The position numbers and the translations under genes were made by a program. Below, one piece after another: positions 25,750 through 33,831 of a DNA stretch of 64,000 nt (positions within the stretch are counted from its first letter, which is position 1; the number at the start of each line of letters is the position of its first letter). This DNA is from a virus. The stretch is taken from IMG/VR virus record IMGVR_UViG_3300017987_000003, positions 62,001 to 126,000 of that record, one strand, 5' to 3'. Under the pieces are notes generated by a model, which was not told the DNA's origin, ran no database searches, and saw only the letters and a list, made by a program, of their open reading frames with translations.

Positions 25750-26646
25750 ATGATGGGTAAGTATGGTCAGCCAGGTTGGGATCTTCCAGACGATGACGAT
25801 GAAGGTGGAGGAGGCGAAGGTGGGAAATACACCGAAGAGGAGCGTCTCTTTCGTTTCCGCTTCAAGATGCCCGAGGCCGCAAAGAATCCTCTGGAGGTAG
25901 GTCGTCCAGTCACGCACAGGATATTGTTTTTGAACGGAGCACCGTTTTCGTTTTACGAGCATGGCTTGTACAAGTGGCGCGGGTGTGGTCATTGGACGGC
26001 GCTTTGTTTGAAGAAGAATGATATCGATGATCGCGGATGTCCACTTTGTGACAAGGCGGGTGGTGATGATTGGCCCGCTTATGTTGGTCTGTTTGGTATC
26101 ATTGACATGGGCCAAGTCGAATATGTCCGACAGGAGGGTGATAATAAGGACGAGATTAGCGGTATCAAGCTTCACCACAGGACATGGACCGACAAAGATG
26201 GTGAAGTCCATGAGGATGCTTTCCCTCGTATCCTTCTCGGCGCAAAAAAGGGCAGCAAGAAGAGTCCTGGTGTCCTCAAGAAACTGTTGTGGCAGGCCGA
26301 GAGGCGCGGCAACAGCCTGGAAGGGACAGTCTGGGATACGAGCAGGAGTGGTGACAAGGAAGCTGGCGTGGGCGAGTCGTGGGAGTATGTCGATCGTATT
26401 GCGCCCGAGGATTACGTGAAATACTTGCAGAAGTATGGTGCGGATCCCGAGAAGTTGAATGTTGAGCCGGTCAGTAATTGGCGTGAGATTTGTAAAGCTC
26501 TTTCATATGAGCAGCTTGCGCAGATTGTTGGGCTGGGTGGCTCTGGTGGGCAGAGGAGCGAGGCGAGATCAGAAGGGGCCGATTACGAAGGTGGTCAGGA
26601 GTCTGGACAGCAGGGCTTCAGTGACAATGACGATATCCCCTTCTGA
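25750..26646 (+). CDS. Single-stranded DNA-binding protein with DDIPF tail
   Basis: 298 residues. The C-terminus DNDDIPF matches the SSB tip that docks on repair and replication proteins. The body includes a zinc-site-like CGHW...CPLC segment, like gp32-type phage SSBs, and a Gly/Ser/Gln-rich linker before the tip. Its position between dnaB and an SF2 helicase, with its own promoter, fits an abundant ssDNA coat protein. The core fold was not matched to a named family. Confidence 0.8.
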   Translation: MMGKYGQPGWDLPDDDDEGGGGEGGKYTEEERLFRFRFKMPEAAKNPLEVGRPVTHRILFLNGAPFSFYEHGLYKWRGCGHWTALCLKKNDIDDRGCPLCDKAGGDDWPAYVGLFGIIDMGQVEYVRQEGDNKDEISGIKLHHRTWTDKDGEVHEDAFPRILLGAKKGSKKSPGVLKKLLWQAERRGNSLEGTVWDTSRSGDKEAGVGESWEYVDRIAPEDYVKYLQKYGADPEKLNVEPVSNWREICKALSYEQLAQIVGLGGSGGQRSEARSEGADYEGGQESGQQGFSDNDDIPF

Positions 26647-26677
26647 TCGTAGACGGTTGTTTGTTGGAGGTTGAGGG

Positions 26678-29551
26678 TTGCAAGTTATCATTTCAGGAAT
26701 GGTCTGGCTCCCGCGTGGGGAATTGAACAATTATCAGATCAACAACATCAAGCAGGACCTGACGATTCAGCCTCGCAAGACAACTGATATTCAGACGAAA
26801 GAAAACCCCGCTCCTATTTTCCTGTTCGAGGAGGATGAGGAGCGGGGGATGATTGGTGTTCCTCGTCATTATTATCTGGAGAAGAAGACTAGTGATCACG
26901 AGGAGGTGTTGGACGTTTCATATGGTCGTCCGATGCGTGATTTGCAGACGAATTTCAAGGCCGATGGTCCATATGCTGAACAGTTGGATGCGCTTGATGA
27001 GTTGACCCTTGCTTTGGAGGGCCGCAAGTGGGGTGGTGTGTTGTTGAGGGGGGCGCCTGGTTTCGGGAAGACGATTGCATCGTTGGAGTTTGCGCGTCGG
27101 ATTGGTCGAAAGACGCTGATCTTGGTTCACAAGGATTTTCTGGTTCGACAATGGAAGAAGCGTCTTCTTTGGTTGATGCCAGATGCTCGGGTGGGAATTA
27201 TCAAGCAGAAGGTGTGTGAGTTTGACGAGTTGCAATCAAACGGGGAGGCGCCCGATTTTGTGATTGCTCTTTTGCAGTCGCTCTCCCGTGATGATGGGTT
27301 CAAGTATCCCGATCAACTATACTCGGCCTTCGGGACGATCATTTCTGATGAGTCGTTGCCATGCGATTCGATGATTCTGACGGAGGATGGTCCACGCAAG
27401 ATTGGTGAATTAGTGGCTGAGGATCGTCCACTGCGTGTTGTGGCTTATGATCGTGGGTCGAAACAGTTTTCACTGAAGAGGGTGACTAGGAGATGGGCGC
27501 ATCCTCCGAAGTGTCGAATGGTCGAAGTTGTGCATGAGTGTGGTTCATTCCGATGTACGGAAAACCATGTTATTGTTACACCTTTGGGGGATGTTCGTGC
27601 GAAAGACCTCGCTGTTGGAGTGGATTCTGTGGTATGCTATCGGCATGGAGATTCCAAACGAAACGTACAGAAAAAAGATGGAGTTGATCGTCGGATCGAC
27701 GATGGGAGACGGTTGTCTTTCGAAGTTGCCAAGGAGTGCGAAGGCGCGTTTTCGTGTATCGCAGGGAGTCGCGCAGCGAGAACTTGTGCTGGCGAAGTTC
27801 GATGTGCTGCGAGAGTGGGTGAAGACGCCACCGAAGGAAGTGCCAAATATGGGGTGGGGGAAGACGCTTTGTGTGTTCTCAACTCTTGGCAGGGAGGACC
27901 TGGAGCATGTACGCCTTGCGTTCTATCCAGGGGGGCGGAAGAGGCCGAGCATGGAATTGCTGGAGGAGTTCTGGTCACCTCAGCTCCTGGCGTGGTGGCT
28001 GATGGACGACGGCAGTCATGCGGGGCCAGTCCTTCGCCTACACACGGAAGGGTTCGATCGGGAAGATGTAGAGCAGCTGGCGGCATGGTTGACGGATCGT
28101 GGGCTGGAAGCGCATGCGAGTCCGACGAAGAAGTATTGGCTGGTTGCATTTTCGAACCAGGGATCGCGGGACGCGGCTCGGATGGTCCATTCGTTCATGA
28201 TTCCATCCTTGGCATACAAGACAGAACCTCTTCTGCGCTTACCGAGGCCGACAATTTGCGTGGTTTGTGGGGCGAAGATTCCGCGCGAAGAGTCGGAGCG
28301 TCCCAAGAGAAAATATTGCCATTTGGAATTTTGCCAGACGGTGAGGCTGGCCGTGTCGTCAGGGTATTGGGGGAACGATCCTGTGAGAATTGCGGAGATG
28401 TATCGAGGGAGGGTATGTCGAGTCTGCGGGGTGTCTCTTCCATTGAATGTAGGGAAGGGTCGGAATCGGAAGATATGCGATTCTCCGTTTTGTCAGAGGG
28501 CGCGGGCTATAGCGAGATCGCAGATGCAGTACTACGGGATTCAGAAGGAGAGCTTGCAGGAGATCCGTTCGCGTCTCGTATCTTGAGTGTTGTGCCAGTG
28601 GCCACGCCAGATCTGGTATATGATTTATCGGTGGAGGGTCTTCATAATTTTATTGCAGATGGGGTGGTCGTTCATAATTGTCATCGCGTGGGCGCGGGCA
28701 CGTGGGCGGGCATTATGCCAAGGTTCAATGCTGCATGGCGCCTGGGTGTTACTGCGACCCCTCGTCGCAAGGACGGCGCTCAGGATGTGTTTTTCAGGCA
28801 CATCTCGCCGATTACCTATTCTGCTCACACGCAGATGATGCGTCCGAAGCTTCGCAGGGTTTTTACTGATTCTGTGCTGAAACCTATATCGAGAGGAAAA
28901 TACCAGGTTTCGGTTTCCAATCTCAACAGCGGTCAGGTCATTAATCAGCTCGCTGCGGATAAATTTCGTACCAGGCATATCGTGGACGATATGGTCAAGG
29001 GCGTGGTGGCTGGCAGGAAGCTTATTGTGGTCAGTGAACGGCTGGGACATCTCAAAGCAATGGCGGAGCAGCTTGGGGCGATTCTGTTTGGTATGGATCT
29101 TCCGTTTGTTCCTCGTCTCGATTTCTACACTGGGGATTGGTTCTCGGGAGAAAAATGGGAAGCAACAAAGCGTGGGAGGAAGGGTAAAATTCTGCATCGT
29201 AAAGGAGATCCGAAGTTCAAAAAAAGATCTGATGCAGATTTGGAGAAGGCTGAGTCGGCTAACGTCATATTCGCAACCAAGCAGATGGTGGAGGAGGCGC
29301 TGGATATCCCGCCGATTGATGTGTTGGTGATGGCGACGCCTCTTGGCGATGTTGAGCAGCTTGTTGGACGGAGTCAGAGGTGGTGTTTTCCAGAGGAGAA
29401 GAAGTGCAAGACCTTGTGTCCTTGGCGTGCGGGGAAATGCAAGAAGAAGTCTCAGCCGATTATAGTTGATGTAGTGGATGAGAACATTGATCAGTTGCGT
29501 CCTAAATATAATAGGCGCTTGCGTTTTTACAAGAAAGTGGGGGCGATTTAG
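26678..29551 (+). CDS. SF2 DECH-box helicase precursor interrupted by an intein
   Basis: 957-residue precursor with a TTG start after GGAGG. The N-extein has Walker A GAPGFGKT and ends at ...FGTIISDE. The C-extein begins CHRVGAGTW, so splicing rebuilds a DECH box. Motif III-like GVTATPRRKDG and motif VI VGRSQRW follow. The mature helicase is about 515 residues, similar in layout to UvsW/XPB-type branch-migration helicases. The intein is exactly inside the Walker B motif, an essential site, which is typical of inteins. Confidence 0.9.
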   Translation: MQVIISGMVWLPRGELNNYQINNIKQDLTIQPRKTTDIQTKENPAPIFLFEEDEERGMIGVPRHYYLEKKTSDHEEVLDVSYGRPMRDLQTNFKADGPYAEQLDALDELTLALEGRKWGGVLLRGAPGFGKTIASLEFARRIGRKTLILVHKDFLVRQWKKRLLWLMPDARVGIIKQKVCEFDELQSNGEAPDFVIALLQSLSRDDGFKYPDQLYSAFGTIISDESLPCDSMILTEDGPRKIGELVAEDRPLRVVAYDRGSKQFSLKRVTRRWAHPPKCRMVEVVHECGSFRCTENHVIVTPLGDVRAKDLAVGVDSVVCYRHGDSKRNVQKKDGVDRRIDDGRRLSFEVAKECEGAFSCIAGSRAARTCAGEVRCAARVGEDATEGSAKYGVGEDALCVLNSWQGGPGACTPCVLSRGAEEAEHGIAGGVLVTSAPGVVADGRRQSCGASPSPTHGRVRSGRCRAAGGMVDGSWAGSACESDEEVLAGCIFEPGIAGRGSDGPFVHDSILGIQDRTSSALTEADNLRGLWGEDSARRVGASQEKILPFGILPDGEAGRVVRVLGERSCENCGDVSREGMSSLRGVSSIECREGSESEDMRFSVLSEGAGYSEIADAVLRDSEGELAGDPFASRILSVVPVATPDLVYDLSVEGLHNFIADGVVVHNCHRVGAGTWAGIMPRFNAAWRLGVTATPRRKDGAQDVFFRHISPITYSAHTQMMRPKLRRVFTDSVLKPISRGKYQVSVSNLNSGQVINQLAADKFRTRHIVDDMVKGVVAGRKLIVVSERLGHLKAMAEQLGAILFGMDLPFVPRLDFYTGDWFSGEKWEATKRGRKGKILHRKGDPKFKKRSDADLEKAESANVIFATKQMVEEALDIPPIDVLVMATPLGDVEQLVGRSQRWCFPEEKKCKTLCPWRAGKCKKKSQPIIVDVVDENIDQLRPKYNRRLRFYKKVGAI
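27353..28678 (+). other. Intein within the helicase (Ser1, His-Asn/Cys+1)
   Basis: The intein starts at Ser in the motif SLPCDSMILTEDG (block A) and has block B GSFRCTENHVIVT with its T-x-x-H. It ends with block F VYDLSVEGLHNFIADG and block G VVVHN, followed by Cys+1. It spans 442 codons. Only about the first 95 and last 30 residues look like splicing domain. The middle (about 27645-28580) reads as low-quality, Cys/Arg/Gly-rich sequence in this frame because the same DNA encodes the endonuclease in another frame. Confidence 0.85.
27645..28586 (+). CDS. LAGLIDADG homing endonuclease nested out of frame inside the intein
   Basis: 313 residues in the +1 frame relative to the intein. Two LAGLIDADG-type motifs are visible, LIVGSTMGDG and LLAWWLMDDG, each with the catalytic acidic residue. 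The C-terminal third has two zinc-finger-like units (CVVCGAK...KYCHLEFC and CRVCGVS...KICDSPFC) likely to aid DNA recognition. The start I prefer is the ATG at 27645, exactly where homology begins. No Shine-Dalgarno site is obvious there, so a +1 frameshift from the intein frame is an alternative way to express it. Confidence 0.8.
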   Translation: MEIPNETYRKKMELIVGSTMGDGCLSKLPRSAKARFRVSQGVAQRELVLAKFDVLREWVKTPPKEVPNMGWGKTLCVFSTLGREDLEHVRLAFYPGGRKRPSMELLEEFWSPQLLAWWLMDDGSHAGPVLRLHTEGFDREDVEQLAAWLTDRGLEAHASPTKKYWLVAFSNQGSRDAARMVHSFMIPSLAYKTEPLLRLPRPTICVVCGAKIPREESERPKRKYCHLEFCQTVRLAVSSGYWGNDPVRIAEMYRGRVCRVCGVSLPLNVGKGRNRKICDSPFCQRARAIARSQMQYYGIQKESLQEIRSRLVS

Positions 29552-29557
29552 AAAGTG

Positions 29558-29605
29558 TTGAGAAAACGCAAAGAAGGGTGTAAGATAGTGGTTCTTCGAG
29601 AGGGT
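29558..29605 (+). promoter_or_regulatory. Promoter for the MerR-like gene
   Basis: TTGAGA (29558-29563), 17-base spacer, TAAGAT (29581-29586), followed by GAGAGGG before the ATG. Confidence 0.6.
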
Positions 29606-29609
29606 GTTT

Positions 29610-30125
29610 ATGGCTGAACCGACAGAAAAAAAGGATCGAAAAGCGTACTTCCAATTCTATTATGCGGAGCGTAAGGCGGATCTTTCTCAAAAGCGCAAGG
29701 ATCGATATCAGGCTGATCCTGAGTATCGCGAGCGAGCAAAGGAAGCTGCTCGCGCATATCGGAGGCGCAAGAAAGAGGAGAGGGAGAGGTTGCGCGCATC
29801 GGGAGAGTTGCCTCCTGCTCGGCCCAAGGGTCCGAGGAAACCAGTGGATGTCATGATAAGGGGAGAGCGTTGTCAAGCGTACACGGTGACGGTGACGGCA
29901 CAACGATTGAATCGGTCGGTGGACACTATCAATTACTGGACGAAGGTGGGTTTGTTGCCGCCGACTCCGATCCGTTCGAAGCGAGGTGATAGGCTCTATA
30001 CGGATGCCATGATCGTTGTTATGCAGACAGCGATTTCTAGGCGCGGAAAAGTTGCATTGAAGGATACGGCATTTTGCCAGGAGATACTGGACGGTTGGCG
30101 CGAGGCAGGGGTTTATTCTAGTTGA
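29610..30125 (+). CDS. MerR-like helix-turn-helix protein with basic coiled-coil start
   Basis: 171 residues. Residues 1-80 are highly charged (Arg/Lys/Glu/Ala) and helical. Residues about 92-150 fit a MerR-type HTH: VTAQRLNRSVDTINYWTKVGLLPP followed by a wing (SKRGDRLYTDAMI). Probably a transcription regulator. It overlaps the next promoter at its stop. Confidence 0.75.
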   Translation: MAEPTEKKDRKAYFQFYYAERKADLSQKRKDRYQADPEYRERAKEAARAYRRRKKEERERLRASGELPPARPKGPRKPVDVMIRGERCQAYTVTVTAQRLNRSVDTINYWTKVGLLPPTPIRSKRGDRLYTDAMIVVMQTAISRRGKVALKDTAFCQEILDGWREAGVYSS

Positions 30126-30187
30126 CTAACGGCCTGAATGCTGTAATATGAACACTCGAAACGCAGCAAGATGCTGTGGGAGGTTGA
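30122..30187 (+). promoter_or_regulatory. Promoter with GCAGC-AAGAT-GCTGT leader hairpin
   Basis: TTGACT (30122-30127), 16-base spacer, TAATAT (30144-30149). The hairpin (30163-30177) abuts GGGAGG. Confidence 0.8.
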
Positions 30188-30190
30188 AAG

Positions 30191-30751
30191 ATGGGCGAAC
30201 GCAGAAGCGAAGGTAAGGATAACTTGGTTCATACAGTGGGGAAGGATCCTGGGGTGCTCTTAAAAGAGGAGACGGGGAACGATGGGAAATTTAGGAGCCA
30301 GACGGATGCGGATACAGAGAATTTGTCAGCGTCGTTTGGCCGCACGATTCATTTAGGGAATTTTGAATTTGCCAGGGTGAATTGTGGCATAAAAGCGGGT
30401 CTTTTGTATCCTGTTGAGCAGGAGCAACGAGAGGCGACATACAAGCGGATGCACGATGCGATCGAGGAGGTTTTGGATCGCGAAGAGGCGTTTATCCGAG
30501 GACAGGATCGTGAGTTCAAGCCGATCGATCTGACGGATCTCGGTGTGCAGCTTTCGATCTGGGTGGACTATGGAATGACGTTCAAGAATAAGGGCATGGA
30601 CAGCAACAAGGTTGATGTTTCTGCTTCGCGTCGTTTGGCTGATGGTTCGGATTTTGAGACGCAGCTGACCATCTTGTCGGAAGAGGTTGGCGAGCGAATT
30701 GGCGCCTACAAGGCTCGGGTCTTGGGGACTGATGGGGATGTAGGGCTTTAG
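30191..30751 (+). CDS. Hypothetical phage protein
   Basis: 186 residues. The region SFGRTIHLGNFEFARVNCGIKAGLLYP is typical of small strand-rich phage proteins of unknown function. No membrane segment. Own promoter. Confidence 0.7.
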   Translation: MGERRSEGKDNLVHTVGKDPGVLLKEETGNDGKFRSQTDADTENLSASFGRTIHLGNFEFARVNCGIKAGLLYPVEQEQREATYKRMHDAIEEVLDREEAFIRGQDREFKPIDLTDLGVQLSIWVDYGMTFKNKGMDSNKVDVSASRRLADGSDFETQLTILSEEVGERIGAYKARVLGTDGDVGL

Positions 30752-30761
30752 GGATGTTAAA

Positions 30762-30968
30762 CGAACTTGGGTTCGCAACCAGGGTGTGTATAGCCCTGAT
30801 GTGATAGACGTGGCGCTTTGGGAAAGGTCTATGTTTTGCGGTGACATAGGCATATCGCGTGTTTGACGACGGTTGAGCAAGAGGAAGTGCATGACTGAAG
30901 ACGTTCGGTTGGACAGGTTTGAGGAGGCCACGACGCTACCTGGCGTTGTTGTGCGACGTGGCAATTTT
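30762..30968 (+). other. Structured non-coding stretch with dispersed palindrome
   Basis: No gene is seen from 30752 to 31155. CGAACTTGGGTTCG (30762-30775) is a variant of the recurrent palindrome. Other pairings include CAGGG...CCCTG, ATAGAC...GTCTAT and GCCACG...CGTGGC followed by AATTTT. These could be the 5' part of the tRNA-like transcript that follows. Confidence 0.4.
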
Positions 30969-31109
30969 GGGTGAGTGGCGACAAGGTAGTCGCACCGAGC
31001 ATGGAGCACGGCGATTGCTCTGAGTCAGTATCGGCCACGGAAGTGGTGCTGTAGTTACGGCTTAGAAAACATGCTCGGATCGCTGTTGGGTTCGATTCCC
31101 TCTCGCCCG
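30969..31109 (+). ncRNA. tRNA-like RNA with an extended anticodon arm
   Basis: GGGTGAG (30969-30975) pairs with CTCGCCC (31102-31108) as a 7-bp acceptor stem followed by G. A D-arm, GCGAC-AAGGTA-GTCGC, is at 30978-30993. The anticodon position holds a 9-bp stem, CCGAGCATG (30995-31003) with CATGCTCGG (31070-31078), enclosing two hairpins, one being GAGCA-CGGCGAT-TGCTC. A TTCGATT T-loop is at 31091-31097 with only 3 sure pairs. It cannot be an ordinary tRNA (141 nt); it may be a tRNA mimic or an interrupted tRNA. Confidence 0.55.
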
Positions 31110-31155
31110 CTTGAACGATCACGAGATGGATTCTCGTGTTGCTGAAGGAGTTGAA

Positions 31156-32265
31156 ATGATTTTGTTGGGTTTGTTGGCTATCCCCTTGATCATCGGGGTG
31201 GTGGCGATGATTTTTGGAAAAGGCGAGCTGACGTGGAAGGAATTTCTTGTCCAGGAGGGTGTGATTCTCTTGCTTGTGGGGGGAGGCTACGGAGCGTCTG
31301 TGGCTATTACACGCTGGAGCGCGTCGGACGATACGGAGATTTGGAACGGGCGCGTAGCGGACAAGAAAAAAGGCACTGAGCACTGCTGTCATTCGTATCA
31401 ATGCAATCCGCATCCGTGTATGTGTGATAGCAAGGGGAGATGCTCGACGTGTTGGGATACTTGCTACCGTCATGCGTGGGATGTCGTGTGGAGTGCAAGA
31501 TCTACGAATGGAGAGACGATTTACCGCAATGGGTGTAATCCGCCTGGTACGAGTACGCCTGCGAGGTGGACCACGATTGTCAAGGGCGAACCGACTGCTT
31601 TTGGCCACAGCTACACGAATTACATCAAGGCGAATCCTGAGAGTATTATGCGGAGGACAGGGGCGGCGAAGAAGTTCGCGGGGCTGTTGCCTGGATATCC
31701 GCAGGTCTATGACCACTATCGAGTGAGGCAGTTTCTCTTTATGAAGGTCAAGGTTGACAAGTCGCTGAAACAGTGGCTCGACGAAAAGCTCATGGATATC
31801 AACGGAGATATTGGTGCGCGCAAGCAGCTTAACATCATTGTGGTGGTTGCTGCTACCGACGATCCGCAGTACGTCGAGGCGCTTCGTGAGCACTGGCTCG
31901 GAGGGAAGAAGAATGATCTTGTGGTGGTGATTGGCGCGAAGCATTTTCCAGAGCTGTCGTTTGTGGGGACGGTCACGTGGTCGCGCAGTGAGGAAATGAA
32001 GCTGGCGATCCGCGACCGCATCATGGAGACGGAGAAGTTCGACCACGAGAAGATCTTGTCGATAATTCAGGATGAGGCTTCGAATAAGTTTGTCAGGCAG
32101 GAGATGAAGGAGTACGAGTATCTGATGTCGAATGTGGAACCTCCCTGGTGGTTGCTGCTGATACTTTTTGTGCTCGGGCTTGCTGCCTCGATAGTCATGA
32201 CAGTGTATTTCATCAGAAACGATCCGTTTAAAAAAGGGTTTCGGCGTTTCCGTCGGTACTATTGA
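31156..32265 (+). CDS. Membrane protein with central TPM-like domain
   Basis: 369 residues from the ATG at 31156 after AAGGAG. Two N-terminal membrane helices, a Cys-rich segment (HCCHSY..CNPHPCMCDSKGRCSTC) and a C-terminal helix (WWLLLILFVLGLAASIVMTVYFI). The domain before it (LNIIVVVAATDDPQYVEALREHWLGGKKNDLVVVIG) recalls the TPM domain of YgcG-like proteins, which often sit beside lemA, as here. The similarity is moderate. Confidence 0.75.
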   Translation: MILLGLLAIPLIIGVVAMIFGKGELTWKEFLVQEGVILLLVGGGYGASVAITRWSASDDTEIWNGRVADKKKGTEHCCHSYQCNPHPCMCDSKGRCSTCWDTCYRHAWDVVWSARSTNGETIYRNGCNPPGTSTPARWTTIVKGEPTAFGHSYTNYIKANPESIMRRTGAAKKFAGLLPGYPQVYDHYRVRQFLFMKVKVDKSLKQWLDEKLMDINGDIGARKQLNIIVVVAATDDPQYVEALREHWLGGKKNDLVVVIGAKHFPELSFVGTVTWSRSEEMKLAIRDRIMETEKFDHEKILSIIQDEASNKFVRQEMKEYEYLMSNVEPPWWLLLILFVLGLAASIVMTVYFIRNDPFKKGFRRFRRYY

Positions 32266-32278
32266 AAGGAGAAGGAAA

Positions 32279-32848
32279 ATGGGTAGAGGAGCGATTGTTG
32301 TGTTGTCTATTGTTGGGGTTTTGGTGGTGTTCGTTTTCGGGATCTCGTGCAGCGCCCTGAACTATCGCCAGGATTGTGTCAAGTCGGAGGCTGGGATCAA
32401 AGCCCAGTACAAGCAGAACCAGAACAACTACGATAACATGTGGAAGAAGTTCAAGGAGGTTGCTGCCGTCCCGTCGATGTATGCTAACGACCTGAAGAAG
32501 TTGTGGTCTAAGGCGATGGATGCACGGTATGGCAACGAGGGCCAGACGATGTTCCGATGGATCCAGGAGCAGAATCCCAATCTCGATCCAGCCGTGTACA
32601 AGCAGTTGCAGCGGACTTTGGAGGCGGGCAGGAATTCATTTGAAGCCGACCAGAAGCAGCTGGTGGACAAGAAGCGCCAGTATGAGGTGATGCTCAAGGG
32701 GACAAGATCTCTGTTTTTCAACTGGTTCTTTATGTTCCCTCGTATGGATTTGGACAAGTACGATATTGTGACTTCGGACAAGACCGAGAAGGTGTTCGAG
32801 GGCAAGAAGGACAACGGGGTGTTGTTCGAGACTCCGTCTGAGGGGTGA
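32279..32848 (+). CDS. lemA: LemA-like membrane protein
   Basis: 189 residues. One N-terminal membrane helix, then a long helical domain beginning LNYRQDCVKSEAGIKAQYKQNQNNYDNMWKKF, as in LemA proteins. LemA proteins are membrane-anchored helical bundles of unclear function. It is in the same transcript as the TPM-like gene. Confidence 0.7.
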   Translation: MGRGAIVVLSIVGVLVVFVFGISCSALNYRQDCVKSEAGIKAQYKQNQNNYDNMWKKFKEVAAVPSMYANDLKKLWSKAMDARYGNEGQTMFRWIQEQNPNLDPAVYKQLQRTLEAGRNSFEADQKQLVDKKRQYEVMLKGTRSLFFNWFFMFPRMDLDKYDIVTSDKTEKVFEGKKDNGVLFETPSEG

Positions 32849-32856
32849 GGTAGATG

Positions 32857-32931
32857 GCCTCTGTAGCTCAATTGGCAGAGCGGCAGGCTTTCAATCCTGG
32901 TCGGTTCTAGGTTCGAGTCCTAGTGGGGGCG
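32857..32931 (+). tRNA. tRNA with 8-nt anticodon loop (UUC Glu or UCA)
   Basis: Acceptor GCCTCTG (32857-32863) with TGGGGGC (32924-32930), D-arm GCTC-AATTGGCA-GAGC, T-arm CTAGG-TTCGAGT-CCTAG, discriminator G. The anticodon stem forms only as CAGG/CCTG, leaving the 8-nt loop CTTTCAAT. Read from one side the anticodon is TTC (Glu); from the other it is TCA (opal-reading). The D-arm resembles tRNA-Trp. CCA is not encoded. Confidence 0.8.
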
Positions 32932-32953
32932 CAGAAAGGAGCAGTCTGGTCTC

Positions 32954-33268
32954 ATGAGAGAACTCAAATTTATCATTGTAGAGGACGGAGAAGAGAGAAT
33001 TGTGCGATTAGGAGATTCTTTTCCTGTAGGAACTCCTGCATTTCAGTACACTGATCGCAAGGACAAAAATGGGGTTGAGCTGTATGAGGGAGACATTTTG
33101 GCCATTCCTCCACATCTGGGATTGATAGGCGATATAGAGGAGGAGGTCATCCTTAAATTCAAGAAAGGCCACCTGAACGTTGATCTGGATATTGAGGGTT
33201 GCTGTTGGGTCATTGGAAATATCCGTAAGGACCCTGAGCGCGTGAAAGAATTCATGTCGAAGGAGTAG
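32954..33268 (+). CDS. YopX family protein
   Basis: 104 residues. The YopX signature is clear: FQYTDRKDKNGVELYEGDIL near residues 30-50, and WVIGNIRKDPERV at the end. YopX proteins are common small phage proteins of unknown function. Confidence 0.9.
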   Translation: MRELKFIIVEDGEERIVRLGDSFPVGTPAFQYTDRKDKNGVELYEGDILAIPPHLGLIGDIEEEVILKFKKGHLNVDLDIEGCCWVIGNIRKDPERVKEFMSKE

Positions 33269-33271
33269 ATT

Positions 33272-33487
33272 ATGAAGAAGCTACATTTAGTGACGCAGCG
33301 AGGGCAGCCGTATGGAAGTCAGAGGCAGTGTTGTGAGCGCTGCGGCTTATCGATATATGAGATGGACGGTCTTGTGGATGGGTATGTCACAGACGAGAGG
33401 AAATATAGAGAGCCGCCAGGGGGCTGGGCTAAATGTGCTGACGCTTCGAAGGAGGTCGAAACAAACACTGAAAAGGAGATGTTATGA
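33272..33487 (+). CDS. Small Cys-containing protein
   Basis: 71 residues with a CCERCG motif and a later WAKC; possible zinc site. Overlaps the next gene by 4 bases. No family recognised. Confidence 0.6.
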   Translation: MKKLHLVTQRGQPYGSQRQCCERCGLSIYEMDGLVDGYVTDERKYREPPGGWAKCADASKEVETNTEKEML

Positions 33488-33831
33488 GCGAGTACAGAAA
33501 TGAGATGAGAGAAGTCCACAGAGAGGCGCGGTGGACATTCTGGAAGTTCCTTCCGTTGCTGATTGTGGTCCTCGTAGTTTTCGCTGCAATTGGTTTCGGA
33601 TTAAACAGTGTGGGCCTTTTCGGGAAGACTGTTGTTGAGCGGAAAGTGTTCGAGCAGTCCTACCAGCGGAGCGAAGCCATCAAGGCCCAGATTGCAACGG
33701 ACGAAGCCGTGCTGGTCGAGATCGAGAGGAAGTTGATGAATCCAAAGCTAGATGAATCGATTCGTCATAACTTGGAAGCGCAAGCGGCGGCGGCCCGTGT
33801 CCGTATCGCCACAGCGAAAGGAAGACAGTAA
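33484..33831 (+). CDS. Membrane-anchored coiled-coil protein
   Basis: 115 residues. One membrane helix (FLPLLIVVLVVFAAIGFGL, about 21-39) followed by a coiled coil of about 60 residues. Followed directly by a lipoprotein gene. An inner-membrane anchored coiled coil next to a lipoprotein is the layout of i-spanin/o-spanin pairs, but the sizes and order are not decisive. Confidence 0.7.
   Translation: MSEYRNEMREVHREARWTFWKFLPLLIVVLVVFAAIGFGLNSVGLFGKTVVERKVFEQSYQRSEAIKAQIATDEAVLVEIERKLMNPKLDESIRHNLEAQAAAARVRIATAKGRQ

Noticed and set aside
27660-28560. Intein-frame middle part as a real protein domain
   Set aside because: In the helicase frame it is Cys/Arg/Gly-rich with no motifs, while the +1 frame holds the LAGLIDADG motifs; the intein frame is overprinted.
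30829-32046. Minus-strand frame of 405 codons
   Set aside because: It covers the tRNA-like RNA and the TPM-like gene in antisense and shows no domain.
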